From CAYRGQ01 sp964444885 (GTDB lineage: Bacteria > Bacteroidota > Bacteroidia > Sphingobacteriales > Sphingobacteriaceae), in contig CAYUIZ010000016.1 in the NCBI GenBank assembly GCA_964444885.1, positions 1 through 39,003 on the forward strand: a stretch of 39,003 bases of DNA. The letters run 5' to 3'. Within the stretch, counting starts at the first letter, position 1. Each line of letters begins with the position of its first letter. This document shows positions 31,651-39,003 of the stretch, piece by piece. A model generated the notes under the pieces. The model was not told the origin of the DNA and ran no database searches. It worked only from the letters and a program-made list of their open reading frames with translations. The position numbers and the translations under genes were made by a program.

Positions 31651-34104
31651 ATGATCAAAAACAACACCGAACATACGACACCCGAAGTTGAGGAAGAAGT
31701 AACCTTAGCGGAGGACATCCACCATGTGAATAACCCCGTACTGGATCTTCCCGAAATTGTCAAGAACTATCTCGGCAAGGTGACCGGCTACCGCCAGGAG
31801 GCTAATAATTTCTATTTCACCGACGGCCATGCCGAAGTGGAAGTGAAAGTCGTGAGCGACGAGATCATTCGCGTCCGCCTAGCACCCAGTGGACAGTTTT
31901 TGGAAGAGTTTTCGTACGCCGTGCCGCATACGAACCAGCGGGTCGAAGTATTCTCCCTGTCCGAGGACGAGGCCAGCTATCGCGTGAAGACCAACACGGT
32001 AACCTGCGTGGTCAATAAAGCAAATTTCCACATTTCCTTCGAAGACCGCACAGGCTCGGTATGCAACCGCGACCATGCGCCCATGCACTGGGAGGAAAAC
32101 CCCGATTTTGGCGGCTACTACGTGTACTGCACCAAAACGGCCTTTCCAGAGGAAGGCTTCTACGGGCTAGGCGACAAGCCGACCCACCTCAATGTACGGG
32201 GGCGCCGTTTTGTCAACTGGAATTCGGACACGTACTCTTTCCAATTCAACCAAGATCCGCTATACCGCAGCATTCCATTTTATATCGGGCTGAACGAAGG
32301 CCAGGCCTACGGCATTTTCTTCGACAACACGTTTAAAACTTACTTCGATTTTGCCGCGGAGGCCCCAGACCAAACCAGCTTCTGGTCGGAAGGCGGCGAA
32401 CTCCAGTACTACTACATCCACGGCCCGCAGATGATGGACGTCGTGAAACGCTACCACACGCTGACGGGCACGCACTACCTGCCACCGATGTGGGCCTTGG
32501 GATACCACCAATGTCGCTGGAGCTACTATCCAGAGAGCAAGGTCAAAGACTTGGCCCGCAATTTCCGGGAGCGCCAGATTCCCTGCGATGCTATCTACCT
32601 CGACATCGACTATATGGACGGGTATCGTTGCTTTACGTGGAACAAGCACCATTTTCCAGATCCCAAACGGATGATCAAAGAACTGGCCGATGACGGATTC
32701 CGTACGGTGGTGATTATCGACCCCGGCATTAAAGTCGACAACAATTACTGGGTGTTTCGCGAAGGAAAGGAAAACCACTTCTTCTGCCGCCGGGGCGACG
32801 ATTACTTTATGGAAGGATTTGTGTGGCCGGGCCGCTGCCAATTTCCGGACTTCACCAACGAGAAAGTCCGCGCGTGGTGGGGCGGGCTGTTTGAAGGGCT
32901 CGTGGAAGCCGGTGTAGCCGGTGTATGGAATGACATGAACGAACCGGCCGTCTTTGGCCGGGGCACCTTCCCCGATGACGTGCGGCACAACTACGACGGC
33001 TACCGCGGTTCACACCGCAAAGCACACAACGTCTACGGCATGCAAATGGTCCGCGCAACCTACGAGGGGCTCAAAAAGCTGTTTCACAAGCGGCGTCCCT
33101 TCACCATCACGCGGGCGGCGTATGCGGGCACGCAACGCTATGCTTCCGTGTGGACCGGGGACAATATCGCTACTTGGGAGCACCTCCGGCTAGGCGTATT
33201 GCAGTTGCAGCGGCTTTCTGTGTCCGGCATGCCCTTCTGCGGCACGGATATCGGTGGCTTCAGCGGCGAGCCAGATGGCGAACTGTTTACCCGATGGATA
33301 CAGTTCGGCGTATTCTCCCCGTTCATGCGGGCGCACTCCGCAGGCGACACCGCCGAACGCGAACCCTGGAGCTTCGGACCGGAATACGAAGCCATCAACC
33401 GGAAGTTCATCGAACTGCGTTACCAACTCCTACCGTATATCTATTCCGTATTTTGGGAACAAACGAACTACGGCCTGCCTATCCTGCGTCCGGTGACGTT
33501 CCTCGAGCAGGAAGTCGCCTCCAACATGCCGCGCGAAGAAGAATTCGCCTTCGGCGATAAGATTCTCGTGTCGCCAATCCTGCACCCGGGACAAAAATCG
33601 AAAATCGTTTACCTGCCGGCAGGCACATGGTACTACTACTGGGATGACAAATCCTATGCGGGCAAGCAAGAGGTCGAAGTGGCGACGCCTATCGACGAAA
33701 TGCCCATGTTTATCAAAGGCGGTACGGTACTTCCCGAATACCCCGTCATGCAATACGTCGACGAAAAACCCATCGACTCATTGAAATTGCGTATTTATTA
33801 CAGCAATGACGAGACAAATAGCTATCTTTATGAGGACCATGGCGACACCTTTGCCTACGAGCAGCAAATCTACCTCGAAAAGAAATTCGTAGTCAAAGGA
33901 AGCCATGCCAATGTGACGATTACGCAGGATGTCGAAGGCCTGTTTTCCGAACGCTACGACACATACGATCTGGCGCTCATCGGCTTGCCGTTTGGCGCCA
34001 AGCAACTGCTCGTGGACGGCAAGAAAATTAGCCCAGCGAAAAATGAGGCCGGTCATTATACCGCGAAAGTGCCGAAGGATTTCAGGCAAATCGTTGTCTC
34101 ATGA
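31651..34104 (+). CDS. GH31-family alpha-glucosidase
   Basis: This cytoplasmic alpha-glucosidase has 817 residues from ATG 31651 and no signal peptide. An N-terminal beta-sandwich (containing GFYGLGDKP and NWNSDTYSF) leads into the (beta/alpha)8 barrel. The nucleophile is Asp428 in WNDMNEP, the acid/base Asp504 in WTGDN. Supporting GH31 segments are ALGYHQCRWSYYPE, DIDYMDGYRCFTW, and CGTDIGGFSGEPD. C-terminal beta domains finish the protein. GH31 enzymes hydrolyse alpha-1,4 or alpha-1,6 glucosides; beside glgBAC it probably trims malto-oligosaccharides freed from glycogen. An alpha-glucosyltransferase activity cannot be ruled out. It heads the operon. Confidence 0.94.
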   Translation: MIKNNTEHTTPEVEEEVTLAEDIHHVNNPVLDLPEIVKNYLGKVTGYRQEANNFYFTDGHAEVEVKVVSDEIIRVRLAPSGQFLEEFSYAVPHTNQRVEVFSLSEDEASYRVKTNTVTCVVNKANFHISFEDRTGSVCNRDHAPMHWEENPDFGGYYVYCTKTAFPEEGFYGLGDKPTHLNVRGRRFVNWNSDTYSFQFNQDPLYRSIPFYIGLNEGQAYGIFFDNTFKTYFDFAAEAPDQTSFWSEGGELQYYYIHGPQMMDVVKRYHTLTGTHYLPPMWALGYHQCRWSYYPESKVKDLARNFRERQIPCDAIYLDIDYMDGYRCFTWNKHHFPDPKRMIKELADDGFRTVVIIDPGIKVDNNYWVFREGKENHFFCRRGDDYFMEGFVWPGRCQFPDFTNEKVRAWWGGLFEGLVEAGVAGVWNDMNEPAVFGRGTFPDDVRHNYDGYRGSHRKAHNVYGMQMVRATYEGLKKLFHKRRPFTITRAAYAGTQRYASVWTGDNIATWEHLRLGVLQLQRLSVSGMPFCGTDIGGFSGEPDGELFTRWIQFGVFSPFMRAHSAGDTAEREPWSFGPEYEAINRKFIELRYQLLPYIYSVFWEQTNYGLPILRPVTFLEQEVASNMPREEEFAFGDKILVSPILHPGQKSKIVYLPAGTWYYYWDDKSYAGKQEVEVATPIDEMPMFIKGGTVLPEYPVMQYVDEKPIDSLKLRIYYSNDETNSYLYEDHGDTFAYEQQIYLEKKFVVKGSHANVTITQDVEGLFSERYDTYDLALIGLPFGAKQLLVDGKKISPAKNEAGHYTAKVPKDFRQIVVS

Positions 34105-34147
34105 CGGACCAGAGCATGATATACTAACCAGGTAAACTATACGCACT

Positions 34148-36124
34148 ATGCAGGCACCCGTAGAAACTTTTTCCCTCTTCACCGATTTCGATGTCAATCT
34201 TTTCCGTGAGGGCCGGCACTACAAGCTGTACGAAAAGTTTGGTTCCCACGTGGTACTGCATGAAGGGAAGGCGGGCACCTACTTCGCCGTGTGGGCACCC
34301 AATGCCGAAAGCGTGCAAGTCATCGGCAATTTTAACGGCTGGAATCCCTACTCGCACCAGCTCTTCCCCCGTTGGGACGGTTCGGGCATTTGGGAAGGGT
34401 TTATTCCCCACATCAGCATTGGCGAGCTCTATAAGTACCGCATCCAAAGTTATCAAGGCGAGATTTTGGAAAAAGCAGACCCCTTCGCCCTGCTCAACGA
34501 AGTACCGCCGAGCACGGCGTCCGTCGTCAGCACCAATTGGTACGAATGGGACGACGCCGAATGGCTAGCTAAGCGCCACGAACACAACGGGCTCAATAGG
34601 CCGATGTCGGTGTACGAAATGCACCTCGGCTCCTGGATACGGGATTCGGGCGACCCGGGCCGGTTGCTCAATTACCGCGAAGTGGCGGACAAGCTCGTGC
34701 CGTATATCAAGGAAGCGGGATTCACCCACGTGGAGCTGCTGCCTGTCATGGAGCACCCCTACTATCCGTCGTGGGGCTACCAAGTAACGGGATTTTTCGC
34801 TGCCAGCGCGCGCTACGGCTCCACGCAGGACCTGATGTATTTCGTCGAGCAAATGCATCAAAATGACATCGGCGTCATCCTAGACTGGGTTCCCTCCCAC
34901 TTTCCCGGCGATGCCCATGGCCTGCACCGGTTTGATGGGTCGCACCTCTACGAACACCAAGACCCACGCCAGGGCTACCACCCCGACTGGGGGTCTTATA
35001 TCTTCAATTACGGGCGAAATGAAGTGCGTTCTTTTCTGATCAGCAACGCCCTGTTTTGGCTAGACCGCTACCACATCGATGGCCTGCGCGTGGATGCCGT
35101 GGCCTCCATGCTGTACCTCGACTACTCCCGCAAGGACGGTGAGTGGGTAGCCAACGAGCACGGCGGCCACGAAAACCTGGAAGCCGTACGTTTCCTCAAA
35201 GAATTAAACGAGGCGGTATACGGATTTTATCCCGATGTGCAAACCATTGCCGAGGAATCAACGGCGTGGCCCGGCGTTAGCCGCCCGGTATATAGCGGCG
35301 GATTAGGATTCGGAATGAAATGGATGATGGGCTGGATGCACGACACAATCGGCTATTTCAGTCGCGACCCCCTGCATCGAAAGCATCATCACAACCAAGT
35401 GACGTTCAGCATCCTGTACGCCTACCACGAAAACTTCATGTTGCCGCTATCGCACGATGAAGTCGTGCATGGCAAGGCATCGCTAATCAATAAGATGCCG
35501 GGCGACGAATGGCAGAAGTTTGCAAACCTCCGCGCGCTGTACATGTATATGTTTACCCATCTCGGCACCAAGCTGCTCTTCATGGGCGGCGAGTTTGGCC
35601 AGACATCCGAGTGGGATTTTAACCGACAGCTCGACTGGCACCTGATGCAATACGAGCCACACAAGGGCTTGTTTGAACTAGTGAAAGCGCTTAACCATTT
35701 GTACCGCCGCGAGCCTGCCCTATACCAGCACAGCTTCAGTCCCGAGGGATTCCAGTGGGTGGAAGTAGGCGACGATCAGAATTCCGTATTGGCCTACTTG
35801 CGAAAAGGATACGAGCGACAGGACGATGTACTGGTTATTCTCAACCTGACCCCCGTCGTGCGGTATTACTACCGTTGCGGTTTGCCTGCTGGCGGACAGT
35901 GGGACGTCTTGCTCAACTCAGACGACAAGCAATACGGCGGCAGCGGCGTAGAACAGCCCAATGTAGAAGCCGAAGAGATGGAATGGATGGGACTGCCTTG
36001 GTCCGCAAACCTGGTCCTCCCTCCCTTGGCGGGAATGGTATTGCGGCAGCGACCCGCCAAGAAACCGGCAACCAAAAAAAGAACCAAAACACCGGCAAAA
36101 AAAGCCGGCCCGAAACCCAAATAA
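34148..36124 (+). CDS. glgB: 1,4-alpha-glucan branching enzyme GlgB
   Basis: GlgB moves alpha-1,4 chain ends onto alpha-1,6 positions of glycogen. It has 658 residues: a CBM48 domain (about 25-110, VWAPNAESVQVIGNFNGW) and a GH13_9 catalytic barrel with nucleophile Asp316 in GLRVDAVASM, acid/base Glu369 in TIAEESTAW, and Asp437 in LSHDEVVHGK. A C-terminal beta domain follows. The last 24 residues (635-658) are a Lys/Pro/Ala/Thr tail resembling histone H1 or DNA-binding tails, absent from usual GlgB. Codons 650-652 read GCA AAA AAA, a canonical -1 slippery site, and the -1 frame then stays open to a TAA at 36226-36228. That would yield a 693-residue form. Between GH31 (43 bases) and glgA. Confidence 0.95.
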   Translation: MQAPVETFSLFTDFDVNLFREGRHYKLYEKFGSHVVLHEGKAGTYFAVWAPNAESVQVIGNFNGWNPYSHQLFPRWDGSGIWEGFIPHISIGELYKYRIQSYQGEILEKADPFALLNEVPPSTASVVSTNWYEWDDAEWLAKRHEHNGLNRPMSVYEMHLGSWIRDSGDPGRLLNYREVADKLVPYIKEAGFTHVELLPVMEHPYYPSWGYQVTGFFAASARYGSTQDLMYFVEQMHQNDIGVILDWVPSHFPGDAHGLHRFDGSHLYEHQDPRQGYHPDWGSYIFNYGRNEVRSFLISNALFWLDRYHIDGLRVDAVASMLYLDYSRKDGEWVANEHGGHENLEAVRFLKELNEAVYGFYPDVQTIAEESTAWPGVSRPVYSGGLGFGMKWMMGWMHDTIGYFSRDPLHRKHHHNQVTFSILYAYHENFMLPLSHDEVVHGKASLINKMPGDEWQKFANLRALYMYMFTHLGTKLLFMGGEFGQTSEWDFNRQLDWHLMQYEPHKGLFELVKALNHLYRREPALYQHSFSPEGFQWVEVGDDQNSVLAYLRKGYERQDDVLVILNLTPVVRYYYRCGLPAGGQWDVLLNSDDKQYGGSGVEQPNVEAEEMEWMGLPWSANLVLPPLAGMVLRQRPAKKPATKKRTKTPAKKAGPKPK

Positions 36125-36228
36125 AACCACAACGGCCAAAGCGACAGAAACAAGGCACCCGCAACAAGCCTATTGCTGGCGCAACTGCCGGAACGAACAC
36201 CAAGCAATACAAAAAGGAAACTGCATAA
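36097..36228 (+). other. Candidate -1 frameshift site and open extension of GlgB
   Basis: The heptamer A AAA AAA (36097-36103) is in the zero frame as GCA AAA AAA, seven codons before the glgB TAA. After a -1 shift the frame codes 41 further residues rich in Lys, Arg, Gln and Thr (such as IKPQRPKRQKQGTRNK) and stops at 36226-36228, 24 bases before glgA. No clear downstream pseudoknot was found. A natural indel in the seven-A run would look the same. Confidence 0.35.
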
Positions 36229-36252
36229 AAACCACTTGCCAATTCGTAACGT

Positions 36253-37713
36253 ATGGACAAACAGACCTTATCCGATCAGCTAACCAACCCCGATCGTCCG
36301 GTTGTACATCTCAGTGCGGAGTGCTATCCGGTAGCCAAGGTAGGCGGCCTCGGCGACGTGGTGGGGGCGCTGCCCAAATACCTGAACAAAGCCGGCATCC
36401 GAACCTGGGTGGCCATGCCTTGGTACAATAAGCCGTTCGTGCACAAGCACCAATTTGACGTGGTATACGCAGGCACCTTTCAGCAGGGCTCGCGCGAACT
36501 CAGCGTACAGGTGATGCGAGAGAAAACCAATGCGTTGGGCTTTGAGCTCTTCCTCATCCACATCCCGGGCTTGCTAGACCGCGACGAGGTGTACGGCTAT
36601 GCCGACGAGAGCGATCAGTTCATCGCTTTCCAACACGGCGTGCTGCAATGGCTCTGCGACACCGGGACGATTCCTGCTGTCATCCATTGCCATGACCACC
36701 ACACCGGGCTCACGCCGTTTATGATGTACCATTGCGCGAAATTCGCCCCGCTAAAAAACGTTCCGACTATAGGAACGGTGCATAACGGCCAATACCAAGG
36801 CTGGATGGATTGGAACAAGGTGACGCTGCTTCCCCCTTACGAATCGTGGAAGTGGGGCCTGCTCGACTGGGACCGCAACATCAACCCCCTCGCCGCACTC
36901 ATCAAATGCTGCACGGCCTACACCACCGTATCGGAAGGCTATCTCGGCGAGCTGACCCAACAGGCCAACGGGCTAGAACGGCTATTCAACATGGAGCGTG
37001 CCAAGGCGCACGGCATCGTCAACGGCATCGACACCGAAGTCTGGAACACAAAAACCGACCCCATGCTAGCCAAAAATTACAACATCGTGTCCGTAAAGGG
37101 CGGCAAGCAAGGCAATAAGGAATCCCTGTGCGAAACATTCGGGTTGGATGCTAACCGTCCATTGCTGGCGTATATCGGCCGTTTCGCGGGGGAAAAAGGC
37201 GCTGACCTCCTCCCGGAAATCGTGACGAACGTATTAAACCACCTCGAAGTTCCGTTCAATATTATTATATTAGGCTCAGGCGACCCCGGGGTGCAGCAGT
37301 CGTTGGAATATCTGGCACAGCAGCATCAAGGCCGGCTGGGCGTTTACATCGGGTACCAGGAATCGCTGGCGCACCTGATTTACGCTGCGGCCGATTTCCT
37401 GATCATGCCCTCGCGCGTGGAACCCTGCGGGCTCAACCAGTTATACGCGATGCGATATGGCACCATTCCGATCGTGCGTAGCATTGGGGGGCTTCGCGAT
37501 ACGGTACGCGATTTGGGTGAGGAAAACGGCTACGGCCTGCAATTTCTGCACGCTAATGCGGGGGATGCGACGCTCGCCGTCCACCGGGCCGGCGCGCTAT
37601 ATGCCGACAACAAACGCCTACAACAATTGCGAAAGCAAATTATGAAACTGGATTTTTCATGGGATAAATCCGCAAAGCGATATATACAAATTTACGACCA
37701 CATAACCACTTAA
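36253..37713 (+). CDS. glgA: Glycogen synthase GlgA (GT5)
   Basis: GlgA extends glycogen by transferring glucose from ADP-glucose to the non-reducing end. It has 486 residues, the normal length, with two Rossmann domains. Near the N terminus KVGGLGDVVGALP (29-41) is the ADP-glucose signature of bacterial GT5. HCHDHHTGL and TVHNGQYQGW belong to the same family. In the C-terminal domain YIGRFAGEKGADLLPE precedes PSRVEPCGLNQLYAMRYGT, the conserved donor-site Glu region. It lies 128 bases after the glgB stop, a spacer that carries the basic -1 frame, and four bases before glgC. Confidence 0.96.
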   Translation: MDKQTLSDQLTNPDRPVVHLSAECYPVAKVGGLGDVVGALPKYLNKAGIRTWVAMPWYNKPFVHKHQFDVVYAGTFQQGSRELSVQVMREKTNALGFELFLIHIPGLLDRDEVYGYADESDQFIAFQHGVLQWLCDTGTIPAVIHCHDHHTGLTPFMMYHCAKFAPLKNVPTIGTVHNGQYQGWMDWNKVTLLPPYESWKWGLLDWDRNINPLAALIKCCTAYTTVSEGYLGELTQQANGLERLFNMERAKAHGIVNGIDTEVWNTKTDPMLAKNYNIVSVKGGKQGNKESLCETFGLDANRPLLAYIGRFAGEKGADLLPEIVTNVLNHLEVPFNIIILGSGDPGVQQSLEYLAQQHQGRLGVYIGYQESLAHLIYAAADFLIMPSRVEPCGLNQLYAMRYGTIPIVRSIGGLRDTVRDLGEENGYGLQFLHANAGDATLAVHRAGALYADNKRLQQLRKQIMKLDFSWDKSAKRYIQIYDHITT

Positions 37714-37716
37714 ATT

Positions 37717-38985
37717 ATGGCTGAGAATGTTATTTCCATCGTACTCGGTGGAGGGAAAGGGACAAGGCTTTACCCACTGACTGACCAACGCTCAAAACCT
37801 GCCGTCCCAATTGCGGGCAAATACCGTCTGGTAGACATCCCGATTTCGAATTGCCTGAATTCGGGCTACCACCGGATTTACGTGCTCACCCAATACAATT
37901 CGGCATCGCTGAACACGCATATCAAAAACACGTACAACTTCAGCATCTTCAGCAAGGGCTTTGTCGATATTTTGGCTGCCGAGCAGACCAACGAAGGTCC
38001 GCGCTGGTTCCAAGGCACGGCCGATGCCGTCCGCCATGTGCAGCGCCATTTGCAAAACCACGATTACGAACACGTGCTCATCCTTTCGGGCGACCAGCTC
38101 TACCAAATCGATTTTCAGGAAATGGTAGAAGGCCACGTGGCGGCCAACGCCGACCTGACCGTCGCCACCATCCCGGTCAATGCCAAGGACGCAACTTCAT
38201 TCGGCATCCTCAAATCCGATGACGATGGGCACATCACCTCCTTTATCGAAAAACCGAACAGCTCCCTCCTGCCCGACTGGGTGTCGGAAGTCAATGACGA
38301 CATGAAGGCGGCCGGCCGCAATTATCTTGCCTCCATGGGCATCTATGTGTTCTCGAAGACGGCGCTGGACAGGCTCCTCACCGAAAACGACGGCATGGAC
38401 TTCGGCAAGGAACTCATCCCCGATGCAATCGGCAAATACCACGTGCGCAGCTACCAGTATGATGGGTACTGGACGGATATCGGAAATATCGATTCGTTCT
38501 TCGAAGCCAACATTGGCCTCACGGACGACATCCCGATGTTCAACCTCTTTGACAAAAACACCATTTTCTCCCGTGCGCGCATGCTGCCCCCGTCCAAAGT
38601 GTCGGGAACCACGGTGGACCGGGCAATCATCGCCGACGGATGCATCATCGCCGCCGAACGCATCGAACGCTCGGTTATCGGCATTCGCTCGCGCATCGGA
38701 AAAAGCTCCGTAATCCGCAATACGTATATGATGGGCAGCGACTTTTACCAGACGCTGGAGGATATCGAACGGACCAAAACCAACGATACAACAGCCATGG
38801 GCGTAGGCGAAGCTTGCCATATCGAAAATGCTATTCTCGACAAAAACTGCTGCATTGGCGACAACGTGCGAATCACCGGCGGGCATCACCTCGAAGACGG
38901 CGATTATCCGGCATACGCCGTGCGGGACGGGATCGTCGTCGTCAAAAAAGGAGCCGTGCTGGCGAGTGGAACGGTGATTGGATAG
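37717..38985 (+). CDS. glgC: Glucose-1-phosphate adenylyltransferase GlgC
   Basis: GlgC makes ADP-glucose from glucose-1-phosphate and ATP, the committed, usually allosterically controlled step of glycogen synthesis. It has 422 residues. Visible are the nucleotidyl-transferase loop LGGGKGTRLYPLT (10-22), RLVDIPISNCLNSG, RWFQGTADAVRH, ILSGDQLYQIDF with the catalytic Asp, SFIEKP, and YWTDIGNIDSFFEANI. A left-handed beta-helix domain at the C terminus carries the hexapeptide-like repeats (VDRAIIADGCIIAAERIERS). It completes the GH31-glgB-glgA-glgC operon; only 18 bases follow, so any downstream member such as glgP is outside the window. Confidence 0.96.
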   Translation: MAENVISIVLGGGKGTRLYPLTDQRSKPAVPIAGKYRLVDIPISNCLNSGYHRIYVLTQYNSASLNTHIKNTYNFSIFSKGFVDILAAEQTNEGPRWFQGTADAVRHVQRHLQNHDYEHVLILSGDQLYQIDFQEMVEGHVAANADLTVATIPVNAKDATSFGILKSDDDGHITSFIEKPNSSLLPDWVSEVNDDMKAAGRNYLASMGIYVFSKTALDRLLTENDGMDFGKELIPDAIGKYHVRSYQYDGYWTDIGNIDSFFEANIGLTDDIPMFNLFDKNTIFSRARMLPPSKVSGTTVDRAIIADGCIIAAERIERSVIGIRSRIGKSSVIRNTYMMGSDFYQTLEDIERTKTNDTTAMGVGEACHIENAILDKNCCIGDNVRITGGHHLEDGDYPAYAVRDGIVVVKKGAVLASGTVIG

Positions 38986-39003
38986 GTTTTTTAAATTAGA
39001 AAT

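Noticed and set aside
1..39003. tRNA, rRNA, CRISPR, insertion sequences, phage genes
   Set aside because: I looked for cloverleaf-like ends, regular repeat-spacer arrays, transposase and integrase motifs and saw none; the gene content is chromosomal housekeeping plus one uptake locus.

Overview
The window is about 39 kb of a Bacteroidota chromosome, most likely from the order Sphingobacteriales. A Parapedobacter- or Olivibacter-like organism would fit, but the genus is an inference. The support is a TonB-dependent SusC/SusD pair under an ECF sigma/FecR switch, a PorP/SprF-type (type IX secretion) protein, a small Hc1-type histone-like protein, promoters of the Bacteroidota -33/-7 kind (TTG-N19-TAnnTTTG), and a division-and-wall cluster without murF or ddl.

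Region 1 (1-2302, all minus strand) holds a partial PorP/SprF gene, the Hc1-like gene with a strong Shine-Dalgarno and a terminator, and a PLP-dependent alpha-oxoamine synthase (serine palmitoyltransferase or sulfonolipid type).

Region 2 (2424-18474, minus strand) is a complete Bacteroidota dcw cluster transcribed as mraZ-rsmH-ftsL-ftsI-murE-mraY-murD-ftsW-murG-murC-ftsQ-ftsA-ftsZ. It ends in a clear terminator. Genes from mraZ to ftsQ are packed with gaps of tens of bases at most or 8-base overlaps, while ftsQ-ftsA and ftsA-ftsZ have real spacers. Upstream of mraZ are three GTGGG repeats with a 10-bp period, which matches the known type of MraZ operator.

Region 3 (18475-31460, plus strand) starts with a secreted tricorn-like S41 protease that ends in a strong terminator. 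A 588-base gap follows. It contains an undescribed start-less reading frame on the minus strand and several palindromes. Next come an ECF sigma factor, a FecR anti-sigma factor, a SusC transporter with an STN signalling domain, a SusD lipoprotein and a lipoprotein of the endonuclease/exonuclease/phosphatase fold. Together these look like a surface-signalled uptake locus in which a phosphodiesterase-type enzyme takes the place of a glycosidase. A membrane-anchored XRE regulator with repeats upstream closes the region.

Region 4 (31601-38985, plus strand) is a glycogen operon: GH31 alpha-glucosidase, glgB, glgA and glgC, behind a well-spaced promoter. GlgB carries a histone-H1-like Lys/Pro/Ala tail, encoded over a canonical -1 slippery heptamer in front of an open -1 frame.

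I found no tRNA, rRNA, CRISPR array, insertion sequence or prophage. No complete new system stands out. The strongest leads are the glgB frameshift candidate, the start-less reading frame with its adjacent palindromes, the mraZ operator, and a DnaA-box-like 9-mer that recurs in spacers near division genes.
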